Source: Thaumarchaeota archaeon CSP1-1
GTDB lineage: Archaea; Thermoproteota; Nitrososphaeria; Nitrososphaerales; Nitrosopumilaceae
DNA: 58,182 nt
NCBI GenBank assembly: GCA_001443365.1
Contig: LDXL01000005.1
Location: forward strand, 60,072-118,253
Direction: 5' to 3'
Part shown: piece by piece, positions 1 through 7,944 of the stretch
Numbering within the stretch: position 1 is the stretch's first letter
Layout of the letters: each line of letters starts with the position of its first letter
Position numbers and translations under genes: made by a program
Notes under the pieces: generated by a model
What the model saw: the letters and a program-made list of their open reading frames with translations, nothing else
The model's database searches: none
What the model was told of the DNA's origin: nothing

Positions 1-110
1 ATGGGATTAATCATGCCTGTAAATCAATGAGCATTAGTAAATTAGAATGGTTAGCAAAGGGTGAGCTTTTCAAAAAAATGAAACAAAAATCAATAACTGA
101 TTTTTTTTGA
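1..110 (+). CDS. C-terminal fragment of a PCNA-binding protein (5' end outside window)
   Basis: A frame beginning at base 3 is open from the left edge to TGA at 108-110, giving the last 35 residues of a protein whose body lies outside the window. It ends in KQKSITDFF, a textbook PCNA-interacting peptide (Q-x-x-I-x-x-F-F) at the extreme C-terminus. PCNA clients such as polymerases, nucleases, ligases and helicases carry this tail. An internal ATG at 27 would give a 27-residue peptide, but the frame is open further upstream, so a tail is the simpler reading. It converges on the TPR gene with a 28-nt gap. The family cannot be named from this piece. Confidence 0.5.
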   Translation, partial: GINHACKSMSISKLEWLAKGELFKKMKQKSITDFF

Positions 111-138
111 GTGGAGTTTTAATTTTATTCCAAAAATT

Positions 139-606
139 TTACAATATCTGCTTTTGTTTCATTGGAATAACACCATAATGCATTCCTAATTTATTCAAAG
201 TAACCCTCTTGTTGTATAGAGCACCTGTATGTATAGGATCAATTGATATTATTTTATCATAACAAGAATTTGCTTCTTCATATTTTCCTATCCTAGAAAG
301 TACAGTTGCCTTGTTGTACATTGCACTAGTATCATTTGGAATGATTTCTAAGACCTTATCATAGCAGGATATGGCTTCACCATACTTTCCAATACTATCA
401 AAAACATTTCCTTTGTCATACCACGGAATTGGGTCTATTGGGTTTTTTGCAATTGCTAAATCATACCAAGAAATCGCCTCTTCATATTGTCCTAACTCAT
501 CAAGTGCTCGTGCATTTTTCATAATGTTTGCTAATTGTTCCAGAGAAAAATCACTGACAAGATTGGAGAACTTTATTTTTTGATCGTGTCGCACAGTTTT
601 TTCCAC
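139..606 (-). CDS. Tetratricopeptide repeat protein
   Basis: A 155-residue protein made almost entirely of TPR helices: about three full 34-residue repeats at roughly residues 33-66, 67-100 and 101-134, each with the pattern G-x-Y-x-E-A and a closing P. A short basic stretch precedes them. TPR arrays are protein-binding scaffolds; the partner cannot be read from the sequence. No signal peptide or membrane segment is visible, so it is probably cytosolic. The start is GTG at 606, with a TATA-like element (about 631-640, minus strand) some 29 nt upstream, which suggests a leaderless transcript. Confidence 0.75.
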   Translation of the reverse strand: MEKTVRHDQKIKFSNLVSDFSLEQLANIMKNARALDELGQYEEAISWYDLAIAKNPIDPIPWYDKGNVFDSIGKYGEAISCYDKVLEIIPNDTSAMYNKATVLSRIGKYEEANSCYDKIISIDPIHTGALYNKRVTLNKLGMHYGVIPMKQKQIL

Positions 607-691
607 GTTAAGTTGAAGAAAGGTTATTGGTATATAATTAAAACTGTTGGGGCAAGTGCACTATTTATAATCATTTTTGTCGAATTAATTA

Positions 692-1633
692 TTGCAAAAT
701 AAGAATCTGATCGCTGGAATTTTGTTGATTTCTAGTCCGATCTTATTTGCATTAGTAGTTTTTCCTGATTCTTTTAGCCTAAGTTGGAATCAGGGGAGAG
801 GTGGATTTTTGTTTGCTTTAGCATTTGTAGTTGCTGAGCTTGTCGGTCTAAAATTAAACATCCCAACAAAGCGTCTTCTAGCAGTAGTACCTCTTGCTGC
901 AATTACGATTGCTTACTTGATTGGATTGGAATACGGTTTGCGTGAGTACATTGAAGGGGGTGCGGAAATTTATGATGTACAGCTAATTTTTTCCTGGACG
1001 TGGATGTGGGATTTTATTGTGATGACAGCCTTTATGGTTGCTACGCTTTTCATCTTTTTTGGCACAAAATGGGTTAGAATTTCTCCAGCAGGTCCAATTT
1101 TCCTTGGTGGAAGTGCAGTCATACTCTCGCTTGATGCCTTTTTTCCTTATGACACATTGGGTCCATTACAATATGTTGTACCATACCTTGTCCAAACAAA
1201 TGCTTGGATAATTACTACATTTGACCTTGGAATTGCTACTGCTAGAGATAATTTGCTTTTTCTAAAAGGTGATCACGGCCCTTTTGCATTACAGGTATTT
1301 TGGCCATCTGCAGGCGTGCACAGCGTAATTATCTATTCTCTTGTGATGATGGCATTTTTGTTAAAAATGAACATCCAAAAAAACAGAAAAATTGTATACT
1401 TTACAATTGGAATTCTTGGAACAATAGGCGTCAATATGATAAGAATTTTTTCCCTTTCATTATTTGCACTCAAAGTTTCTACAAATGCAGTAGAATTTGA
1501 AGAATTTCATTCAGTTGCAGGGGAAATAATGTTTCTTCCATGGCTGTTTATTTTCTTATTGATAGTGACCGCGATAGAAACAAAACGTCTTAAAAAACTT
1601 GAAGCAGCAAAAGTGGAAGATAAAGCCACCTAA
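692..1633 (+). CDS. Archaeosortase/exosortase-family membrane protein (thaumarchaeosortase type)
   Basis: A 313-residue polytopic membrane protein with about eight hydrophobic segments and a charged C-terminal tail. The exosortase/archaeosortase signature lies in the second half: WPSAG (204-208), an Arg in NMIR (R251) and a His in EEFH (H273). In the family these correspond to the Cys, Arg and His of a transpeptidase-like active site that processes C-terminal sorting signals. Here the position expected to be Cys is Ser206. Thaumarchaeota have PEFG-CTERM-type proteins as likely substrates; none is encoded in this window. The start is TTG at 692, with a TATA-like element at 663-670 (leaderless). 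Its stop codon overlaps that of the convergent dinB gene. Confidence 0.75.
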   Translation: MQNKNLIAGILLISSPILFALVVFPDSFSLSWNQGRGGFLFALAFVVAELVGLKLNIPTKRLLAVVPLAAITIAYLIGLEYGLREYIEGGAEIYDVQLIFSWTWMWDFIVMTAFMVATLFIFFGTKWVRISPAGPIFLGGSAVILSLDAFFPYDTLGPLQYVVPYLVQTNAWIITTFDLGIATARDNLLFLKGDHGPFALQVFWPSAGVHSVIIYSLVMMAFLLKMNIQKNRKIVYFTIGILGTIGVNMIRIFSLSLFALKVSTNAVEFEEFHSVAGEIMFLPWLFIFLLIVTAIETKRLKKLEAAKVEDKAT

Positions 1634-2727
1634 AAATAACTCGTAATATCCCTTTGACCTTCTACCTCTGATAGCTCAGAGACCTTTACACCAAGTCTTC
1701 TAACTGGAATGGTTTGATTTTCCAACGCCTCATGCAAAAGTTGCTTTGCTGTTTTCTCTAATTCTTCAAGATTTAGTGTAGGATTTTTTAGCATTTTTGA
1801 TTTTGATTTATTTGATAGATCAGATTGAACAAATTGTATTCCAACTGATTTGAACATTCTATTGTTTTTAAGAACAACAGAGTACAGTTCCTTACAAAGT
1901 TCTTTCAAGGCTTCTTCAAGAAAGTCATACTCTTTAGAATCTTTTTTTAGAGTAACAATTTTGCTAAATTGAATTCTTGGTTCTCTTTCTTTTACAGGCT
2001 CATCGTCAATTCCTCTCACAGCATTGAAAATGTATGTACCAGTCTTTCTACCAAATTGTTGGCTTAGGGTAAATACATCAAGTGACTTTAATTCTCCAAT
2101 TGTTTCTAATTTCATTTCAGAAAACTTTTCTTCTGTTTTCTTTCCTATTCCTGGAATTACACGAATTTTTAGAGGTTCAAGAAAATTCTCTATTCTTTCA
2201 GGGGGCACAACTGTCAAGCCATCAGGTTTTTTGTAATCAGATGCAATTTTAGACACTAACTTATTTGGAGATACTCCAATTGAACAAGTCAGTTTAACTT
2301 TGGATCTTACTGAATTTTTTATTTGTTGCGCTAAATGACTTGCTTTTTTAAAGTCAGATTCAGTTTTTTTTGTAACGTCCAAATATGCCTCATCTTTTCC
2401 AACATATTCAAAAATATCTGCATACTCTTTGATTACATTCATTGATTTTTCTGACATATCTGAATAGTATTCAAAATCTGTTGGTAAAAAAACTGCGTCA
2501 GCTCTCTCTTCGAGTCTTTTTTTTGCAAACCTAATTGGTAATCCAGATTTTACCCCATATTTTCTTGCAGTATAGTTTGCTGTTGCAATTGCACCACTGT
2601 CTCCGCCTCTGTCAGAAAATACACAAACTGCAACTGGCTTTGTTTTTAGTTCAGGTGAGCGGATTTCCTCACATTGAGCATAAAAATAGTCAAAATCAAT
2701 GTGAAATACAACTCTGCTTGGCAACAA
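1630..2727 (-). CDS. dinB: DNA polymerase IV (Y-family, Dpo4/DinB)
   Basis: A 365-residue Y-family translesion polymerase of the usual archaeal Dpo4 length. The N-terminal motif HIDFDYFYAQ supplies catalytic Asp11, with Tyr16 at the steric-gate position. The second metal motif is KDEAYLD (D112, E113), where Dpo4 has SIDEAYLD. A helix-hairpin-helix thumb (GIGKKT) and a little-finger domain follow. The C-terminus QRDITSYF is a canonical PCNA-interacting peptide, so recruitment to the sliding clamp is expected. It is convergent with the archaeosortase gene and the stops overlap by 4 nt. It copies past damaged bases at reduced fidelity. Confidence 0.95.
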   Translation of the reverse strand: MLPSRVVFHIDFDYFYAQCEEIRSPELKTKPVAVCVFSDRGGDSGAIATANYTARKYGVKSGLPIRFAKKRLEERADAVFLPTDFEYYSDMSEKSMNVIKEYADIFEYVGKDEAYLDVTKKTESDFKKASHLAQQIKNSVRSKVKLTCSIGVSPNKLVSKIASDYKKPDGLTVVPPERIENFLEPLKIRVIPGIGKKTEEKFSEMKLETIGELKSLDVFTLSQQFGRKTGTYIFNAVRGIDDEPVKEREPRIQFSKIVTLKKDSKEYDFLEEALKELCKELYSVVLKNNRMFKSVGIQFVQSDLSNKSKSKMLKNPTLNLEELEKTAKQLLHEALENQTIPVRRLGVKVSELSEVEGQRDITSYF

Positions 2728-2854
2728 TCAATATTCTTTTGAAATACATATTACAATATCGGGGCAAGAATCATCTAAATAGCGTTTTAACATATTGAGG
2801 TAGGTGTATCCGGTCTCCCCAGGCGATGATGGAATAAAAATACAGCCTGAAAAG

Positions 2855-3049
2855 ATGGAAAGAGAAAAACTCTACCATTGTGTTTTTCAAGATAAAGTCC
2901 TTCTTTTCTATAAAGACGTTCAAGATGTTCTAAATTGTTATGAAATAGAAGAAAAAGACTTGGTTCAAAAAATCAAAGCAATCTCTAACAAAGAAGAAGC
3001 CGAAAAATTTTTAGAGGAATATGTCGAGCAAAAAGACATTAAACATTAA
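2855..3049 (+). CDS. Small conserved-type hypothetical protein
   Basis: A 64-residue acidic/basic helical protein beginning MEREKLYHC and ending VEQKDIKH. I do not recognise a family. The C-terminal half (EEAEKFLEEYVEQ) looks like a single amphipathic helix. An in-frame GTG at 2804, preceded by a TATA-like element near 2776-2782, would add 17 residues (VYPVSPGDDG...); the extension looks less protein-like, so ATG 2855 is preferred, but leaderless initiation at 2804 is possible. The gene lies 39 nt upstream of the Alba gene on the same strand. Confidence 0.55.
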   Translation: MEREKLYHCVFQDKVLLFYKDVQDVLNCYEIEEKDLVQKIKAISNKEEAEKFLEEYVEQKDIKH

Positions 3050-3088
3050 ATAAATGCTAAAGGCTCTGTTTTTTTTATAGGCATTATA

Positions 3089-3631
3089 ATGAGTGATGAC
3101 AAGCTAACTGACGCAGAAGAAATTTTCTCAGAATTTCAGAAAAAAAAGGTTGAACAAGAAAAGCCTCTAGATGTACCTTTTGAATCCGAGACTGCCCCAG
3201 AGCCAGAATTATCAAGCCCAGACCCTGAGCCCATGTTATCTGCTCCTGAGCCAGAACCGATGCTCTCAGAACCAGAAAAAGAGATACCATCAGAACCTAA
3301 AGAAACTCCCATGCAAGAATCACAAAGCACTGACGATGATAGTGAAGAACATATTCGAAATGTCATTTATGTTGGAACAAAACCAATTATGACATATGTA
3401 ACTGCAACATTAACGCAGCTTTCAGGCCAACCAACAGTTACAATCAAAGCCAGAGGAAAAAGAATTACTCAAGCAGTTGATGTTTCTCAAATGATTGTCA
3501 AAAGAATGAACTCTGTAGGGTACATAGTAAGTGATGTAAGAATAGCATCAGATTCATTGACCTCCCAAGATGGAAGACAAAGAAATGTTTCAACAATAGA
3601 AATTGACATTAAAAAACCCCAAGATAATTAA
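3089..3631 (+). CDS. albA: Alba-family nucleic-acid-binding protein with acidic N-terminal tail
   Basis: Residues 88-180 form a complete Alba domain (NVIYVGTKPIMTYVTATLTQ, then IKARGKRITQAVDVSQM), including the basic ARGKRI segment used for DNA/RNA contact. Alba proteins are small dimeric chromatin/RNA-binding proteins, usually about 90-100 residues. This one is 180 residues because of an 87-residue, low-complexity, acidic, Pro/Glu/Ser-rich N-terminal tail with repeats such as PEPEPML. The tail is unlikely to fold and would carry strong negative charge next to a DNA-binding surface. The start is ATG 3089. The next gene starts inside its 3' end. Confidence 0.88.
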   Translation: MSDDKLTDAEEIFSEFQKKKVEQEKPLDVPFESETAPEPELSSPDPEPMLSAPEPEPMLSEPEKEIPSEPKETPMQESQSTDDDSEEHIRNVIYVGTKPIMTYVTATLTQLSGQPTVTIKARGKRITQAVDVSQMIVKRMNSVGYIVSDVRIASDSLTSQDGRQRNVSTIEIDIKKPQDN

Positions 3632-3845
3632 AAGCATTATTGTTATTATTATAATTTCAATTGCAGTGCTAGTTTTTAGCTCAGGTGAATTGAATTCTTG
3701 TGGAATACGACACATTACTTTATTGGAAGATATCAAAACCTTTGAAAAAAATGAAGATCCAGAATTTTGTGAAAAAACAGTGGATAAAATATTAGAATTT
3801 AATGAACAATGTGAACCCTATATTGAAATTTTAGATTGTGGTTAA
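3603..3845 (+). CDS. Small membrane-anchored Cys-containing protein
   Basis: An 80-residue protein starting TTG at 3603, inside the last 29 nt of the Alba gene in another frame. One strongly hydrophobic segment (about residues 9-27, SIIVIIIISIAVLVFSS) is followed by an acidic domain with four cysteines (in SCGI, EFCEK, EQCEP and DCG). This looks like a signal-anchored extracytoplasmic domain with two possible disulfides. No family is recognised. Its stop TAA (3843-3845) overlaps the stop of the convergent LysE gene in the palindrome TTAA. Confidence 0.6.
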   Translation: MTLKNPKIIKSIIVIIIISIAVLVFSSGELNSCGIRHITLLEDIKTFEKNEDPEFCEKTVDKILEFNEQCEPYIEILDCG

Positions 3846-4462
3846 ACAAACGCTTCAATTAGAAAAGTAATTCCAAAGTACACTAAAGCTATGCTTAACA
3901 CTGCTATCAAAAATTTGAAATTTCTATTGGATAAAACCTTGGAAATTCTTGATGATATCATAGCAGTTGATGAAAGCCAAGCATAATCCATCCAAATGTG
4001 AAGCAAGAACATAATCCCTATTCCCCAAAAAGACCATAAAATTAGCGAGTCTGATATCAATTTGAAACCAATTGTCAACCACCAAATTATGAAGAATGGA
4101 TTTAATGCACTAAGAAAAATGCCTGCTAGAAATGGTCCATGTTTTGTTTTAAATCCAGACTCAACATTTTGTTTGAAAACTTGTCTTAACTGTATACCTG
4201 CAAATGCAAAAAGTCCTACTGCCCCAATTATTGCAATGTATGTTCGAAACTCTGGAATGGTTTCTAAAGATAAAGCTCCAACGCCAAGTAAAATTATCAA
4301 AGGTAACTCTACAACTGTATGGCCGTATGCCATTTTCAGACCAGCTTTTGTTCCACCTTTCATGCCATAGAAAATATTAGCAGTAAATAATGGACCAGGC
4401 GACATTACTCCTGAGGCTGAAATAACAATTACAACTGCAGCAAACCCCAGTAACTGTTCCAT
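3842..4462 (-). CDS. LysE/RhtB-family amino-acid exporter
   Basis: A 206-residue integral membrane protein with about six hydrophobic segments and the LysE signature near the N-terminus (SGVMSPGPLF), followed by GMKGGTKAGLKMAYGHTVVE, typical of the family. LysE-type proteins export amino acids or similar small solutes using the membrane potential. The substrate is not predictable from sequence. The gene sits 12 nt downstream of the PAC2 gene on the same strand, so the two may be cotranscribed. Confidence 0.85.
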   Translation of the reverse strand: MEQLLGFAAVVIVISASGVMSPGPLFTANIFYGMKGGTKAGLKMAYGHTVVELPLIILLGVGALSLETIPEFRTYIAIIGAVGLFAFAGIQLRQVFKQNVESGFKTKHGPFLAGIFLSALNPFFIIWWLTIGFKLISDSLILWSFWGIGIMFLLHIWMDYAWLSSTAMISSRISKVLSNRNFKFLIAVLSIALVYFGITFLIEAFV

Positions 4463-4474
4463 CTTGAAGAATTA

Positions 4475-5194
4475 TTATCTATACATGTAATCTTTAAGAT
4501 GCTTTGCTTCCTGATCTGTTTCTTTGATTTCTTTTTCAGCAGTTTCTGCATCCTTTTGTAAGGATTCTATATTACATGAAACACCAGGCATAAGCTTAGC
4601 CATCGCCAAGCATAAATGAACACTTGCTTTAAAGTCAGGTCCTGAATCTTTTGCATTAAACAAAACAACTGCGACATCTTGGTTGTTTAACATTCCTTCA
4701 TTTAACAAAGAACCTGGAATCCCAGGAATAGTTCCATGCTGTAAAACTAAAAACCCAGCTTGTTTTAGTTTGCTTTTTGCAGATTCCGTACTTCCTGCTG
4801 CGACAACTTGATTTTCATTTACAGCAGATTTTACTGCAACACTGCTTATGACAAGTGAACATTTGTGTTTTTTTGCCCACTCTAACATTTGTGATGCCAT
4901 AGTTCTGTGTAAGGATTCATGAAGTGTAAGATATGAAGAAAATACTGCAACCTTTAGGTCTTGATTTACAAAAATTCTTGTGGGATAATTTGGGACGCCA
5001 TCTTTTATTATGCTGACTGGAGGAAAATTATCTGAATCAATAATTCCTCCCAACTCAAATTGTGAAGTATGAATTAATGATTCAGTTGCAATGGCGCTTG
5101 TAAAACCAATTGACGGAAATCCATCAACTAGAAATCCTCCCTCGATGTTAATTGGTATGGTTTCTTTAATCCTAATATTTTGGGATTCGCTCAT
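4475..5194 (-). CDS. PAC2-family protein (proteasome assembly chaperone-like)
   Basis: A 239-residue cytosolic protein with the PAC2-family pattern: GGFLVDGFPSIGFTSAIA near the N-terminus, then SSYLTLHESLHRTMA and a C-terminal helical segment rich in Lys/Glu. Archaeal PAC2/PbaB-type proteins relate to eukaryotic proteasome assembly chaperones and bind proteasome alpha subunits through C-terminal tails. The C-terminus here is HLKDYMYR, so the last residues resemble the hydrophobic-Tyr-x tail used for docking, which is suggestive only. A proteasome beta subunit is encoded 36 kb away. Confidence 0.8.
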   Translation of the reverse strand: MSESQNIRIKETIPINIEGGFLVDGFPSIGFTSAIATESLIHTSQFELGGIIDSDNFPPVSIIKDGVPNYPTRIFVNQDLKVAVFSSYLTLHESLHRTMASQMLEWAKKHKCSLVISSVAVKSAVNENQVVAAGSTESAKSKLKQAGFLVLQHGTIPGIPGSLLNEGMLNNQDVAVVLFNAKDSGPDFKASVHLCLAMAKLMPGVSCNIESLQKDAETAEKEIKETDQEAKHLKDYMYR

Positions 5195-5229
5195 GAGTCT
5201 AATGCCTGTTTTAGCGCTTAATAGTTTTG

Positions 5230-6186
5230 TTACAAATTGTGTTTTAGTTTGCTAAGTAAGGCTGCATACAAAAATGGAAGAATGGTTGTTGCCTCTGCAT
5301 GTATGGTAGATTGTTTTGCTTTTTGGGTAACCTTTCCCCAGGAAATGGCCTCACGCACAAGTGCACCACTTAGGCTGCCGTCAAACTCTTGTGCAGTAGT
5401 AATGTACAAAGCATAATCTAATCCTTCTCGATATTGGTTCCACCATAAAGTGTGATGTTTAGAAATTCCTCCACCAAGCATTAAAGCACCAGATTTTTTG
5501 GCTTTAAAAATTAATTCTGAGAGAATCTCCGAGTCTGCAATGATATTTAGATGAAAATCATGATGTTTTTGCGTAAAGAGCCACACCTGACTCCCTACTG
5601 CACCATCCATTATTCCTGGAACAATTACAGGAATATCGTTTTTGTAAGCCCAATAAAGAAATGAATTCTTACCCATGTGTTTTCCAATAATTTTTGAAAG
5701 CTCAGCAGTGGAAATCTCTCTTTTACCTTCTTTGTATGCTTCTTCCAAAAAAGATTGTACCTTTTCTTCGATTAGTGGTCCATAACTTTTCATAGGAACT
5801 AGAACATTTCCCAATCTGTGGATATGTTGCTTTGCAAGTTGCTTGTCATCAAGTGTAAATGATCCTTCATTGTAATTTGAATAATATCTTGCAATATCAT
5901 GATCCAAAGCACCACATGTTGTAATAACAACATCAAACCATTTGTTTTTGATCATATCTTTAATTATTCCACGCAAACCCGTTGATACAATCGCTCCCAC
6001 AAATGAAAGAAACTTTAAACATTTTTTATCTGAAATCATACTTGATAAAATATCTAATCCTTCAGCAAGGTTTCTTGATTCAAATCCTCCCGATTGTTGC
6101 AACTCGGAAAATATTTCTTCAATATCTGTATCTTTTTCTATGACAATGTCTTTGACTGGTCTTCCGAGTTTAATCATGTACTCCAC
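5230..6186 (-). CDS. dys: Deoxyhypusine synthase
   Basis: A 318-residue DHS-family enzyme. It transfers the aminobutyl group of spermidine to a lysine of aIF5A, making deoxyhypusine needed for translation. Key regions are present: the NAD-binding stretch (VGAIVSTGLRGIIKDM), TTCGALDHDIAR, PVIVPGIMDGAVGSQVW, and GGGISKHH with Lys243 at the position of the catalytic lysine, followed by a Trp-rich loop (TLWWNQ). Length matches archaeal DHS. The gene is divergent from the inositol-phosphate synthase gene, with a promoter region of about 100 nt between them. Confidence 0.93.
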   Translation of the reverse strand: MEYMIKLGRPVKDIVIEKDTDIEEIFSELQQSGGFESRNLAEGLDILSSMISDKKCLKFLSFVGAIVSTGLRGIIKDMIKNKWFDVVITTCGALDHDIARYYSNYNEGSFTLDDKQLAKQHIHRLGNVLVPMKSYGPLIEEKVQSFLEEAYKEGKREISTAELSKIIGKHMGKNSFLYWAYKNDIPVIVPGIMDGAVGSQVWLFTQKHHDFHLNIIADSEILSELIFKAKKSGALMLGGGISKHHTLWWNQYREGLDYALYITTAQEFDGSLSGALVREAISWGKVTQKAKQSTIHAEATTILPFLYAALLSKLKHNL

Positions 6187-6292
6187 ACAAAAATTCGGTT
6201 ATAAAATTCTGCCTTTGAAAAATCTATGCAAAAACAACTAAACCGCGCTATTGTAGGAAACTTTAAAACAAGTCCAAAGAGACAAAATTTGG

Positions 6293-7387
6293 ATGGGCAA
6301 AAAAATCAAGGTCGGCCTAATCGGAATTGGCAACTGTTTTTCTGGTTTAATTCAAGGAATAGAATACTATACACAAAATCCTTCTCAAGAGGTTATCGGT
6401 ATTATGCACAATAAAATCGGTGATTTTTCCATTCATGATTTAGATTTTGTAGTAGGATTTGATGTTGGTGACAATAAGATTGGAAAGACAATCAATGAGG
6501 CAATTTATGAATCACCTAACATGGTCAACTGGGTACCTAAAAATAAAATGCCTAAAACTTCAGCTAAGGTTTACGAAAGTCCAATTCTTGATGGCGTAGG
6601 TATTTGGGTAGAAAATAAAATCAATCCAATTAAAAGCAACAAAACAGACACACAGCTTACTGAAGAAATCAAAAAAATCATAAAGGAAACTGGTGCTGAA
6701 ATCCTTGTATCTTATCTACCTGTGGGCTCTGAAAAAGTTACCCAATTTTGGGCACAAATTTGTTTGGATACCAACTGTGCATTTGTCAACTGTATACCAT
6801 CTTTTATTGCATCCAATGATGAGTGGGGAAAGAAATTTGCTGCAAAAAATCTCCCTCTAATTGGAGACGACATTAAAGGTCAAGTTGGTGCAACAATTGT
6901 ACACAGAACACTTGCACGCTTGTGTGATGACAGAGGAACAAAAATCGAAAGGACTTATCAAATCAATGTAGGTGGCAACACAGACTTTTTGAATATGAAG
7001 GAACAAGAGCGCCTCGTTAGTAAAAGAATCTCTAAAACTGAAAGCGTACAAAGCCAGTTAAGGAAACGACTAGATGATGATCAGATCTATGTAGGTCCTT
7101 CAGACTTTATTCCATTTTTAGGTAATACAAAATTGATGTTTATGAGAATCGAGGGAAGACAATGGGCAAACATTCCATACAATATGGAAGTTAGACTAGA
7201 AGTTGATGACAAGGCAAACTCTGCAGGAATTGTAATTGATGCAATAAGATTAGCAAGGCTTGCACTTGATAGAGGCATTGGTGGGCCAGTAATATCGGCT
7301 TGCGCGTACTTGATGAAACATCCTCCAAAACAAATGAGTGATCCTGATGCTAGAAACGAGCTAGAGGTATTCATTAAAGGTAATTAA
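6293..7387 (+). CDS. ino1: myo-Inositol-1-phosphate synthase
   Basis: A 364-residue NAD-dependent enzyme converting glucose 6-phosphate to myo-inositol 1-phosphate, the precursor of archaeal inositol phospholipid headgroups. The Rossmann motif is GLIGIGNCFSG near the N-terminus. SYLPVGSEKVTQFWAQ, NCIPSFIAS, GDDIKGQVGATIVHR and the GGNTDFLNM core of the family follow in order. Length is typical of short archaeal and actinobacterial INO1. The start is ATG 6293, with a TATA-like TTTAAAA near 6262-6268, consistent with a leaderless message. Confidence 0.93.
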   Translation: MGKKIKVGLIGIGNCFSGLIQGIEYYTQNPSQEVIGIMHNKIGDFSIHDLDFVVGFDVGDNKIGKTINEAIYESPNMVNWVPKNKMPKTSAKVYESPILDGVGIWVENKINPIKSNKTDTQLTEEIKKIIKETGAEILVSYLPVGSEKVTQFWAQICLDTNCAFVNCIPSFIASNDEWGKKFAAKNLPLIGDDIKGQVGATIVHRTLARLCDDRGTKIERTYQINVGGNTDFLNMKEQERLVSKRISKTESVQSQLRKRLDDDQIYVGPSDFIPFLGNTKLMFMRIEGRQWANIPYNMEVRLEVDDKANSAGIVIDAIRLARLALDRGIGGPVISACAYLMKHPPKQMSDPDARNELEVFIKGN

Positions 7388-7420
7388 GAAAATTTTCTAC
7401 TATCTGAAAATCTAATCTGC

Positions 7421-7514
7421 CTGGGAAACCAGAGCCTTTTTGTACCATTTCCTTACCTGGCTAGAATATGGGTCTAAAATTGTCCCAAAAATGGGGGCAT
7501 GGTCTGATAGGGAC
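7421..7514 (+). other. Possible structured RNA segment in the spacer after ino1
   Basis: Within the 201-nt spacer 7388-7588 this stretch is richer in G+C than its surroundings. It contains a perfect 4-bp hairpin with a GAAA tetraloop (7421-7432) and the complementary pairs GTCCC (7482-7486) and GGGAC (7510-7514). No known RNA family was recognised. It could be a short non-coding RNA, a 3' UTR structure or chance. Confidence 0.2.
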
Positions 7515-7550
7515 TTGGTTTTAGAATAATTATTAATCGTTCCTGTATAG

Positions 7551-7567
7551 TAATCCTATATGGATTA
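7551..7567 (+). promoter_or_regulatory. Palindrome enclosing a TATA-like element
   Basis: TAATCC-TATAT-GGATTA is a perfect 6-bp inverted repeat with the TATA-like core in its centre. It is centred 30 nt before the ATG at 7589, where a promoter is expected. A dimeric repressor binding here would block TBP, so this may be an operator. That function is inferred. Confidence 0.4.
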
Positions 7568-7588
7568 TGATAAACTGGTAATGAAATA

Positions 7589-7915
7589 ATGACATTAGAT
7601 CCTCTAATTCGTTTTGTTGCTATCTTGAATCAAAATGGAGATAGAGTGGCGGAAAGTTCTCATAAAAATATTTCTAGTCTGTTAAATCCAGAAGAAGTCA
7701 AGATGTCACAGTATTATGCGTCACGCAGATGGGAGGCTCGTGGAAACCTTTCGCATAGGATTGGTGATGCTAAATATTCTACAACTGCCTATGAAAAGGT
7801 AAAACAAATCACTATGCCAGTCAGCAAAACGGAACTCCTATTAATTAGCACGGAACCAAGTGCAAACCAGTTCCAACTTATTGAACAAATTCTTAAGTTA
7901 ACTGAAAGTAACTAA
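7589..7915 (+). CDS. Thaumarchaeal conserved hypothetical protein (DUF6659-like)
   Basis: A 108-residue protein beginning MTLDPLIRFVAILNQNG, followed by RVAESSHKN, SQYYASRRWEARGNL, and a C-terminal TELLLISTE segment. The alternating beta/alpha pattern and the opening strand (FVAILNQNGDRV) suggest a small profilin- or roadblock-like sensor fold. I associate this pattern with a family frequent in Nitrosopumilaceae, probably DUF6659, but have not checked this. There is no transmembrane segment. Function is unknown. The promoter carries a palindrome around the TATA box. Confidence 0.65.
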   Translation: MTLDPLIRFVAILNQNGDRVAESSHKNISSLLNPEEVKMSQYYASRRWEARGNLSHRIGDAKYSTTAYEKVKQITMPVSKTELLLISTEPSANQFQLIEQILKLTESN

Positions 7916-7944
7916 AACCTACAATTCTTCCAATAACGGCATAG

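Noticed and set aside
27-110. A 27-residue micropeptide with a PIP box starting at ATG 27
   Set aside because: The same frame is open to the window edge at base 3, so it is more likely the C-terminus of a larger protein. A short peptide remains possible but is not needed.
2826-2850. C/D box sRNA (ATGATGG ... CTGA)
   Set aside because: The boxes are too close and imperfect, and no second guide or internal boxes were seen.
3136-3366. Minus-strand serine/glycine-rich frame opposite the Alba tail
   Set aside because: It is the antisense of Pro/Glu-rich codons, and the plus-strand Alba frame is strongly supported.
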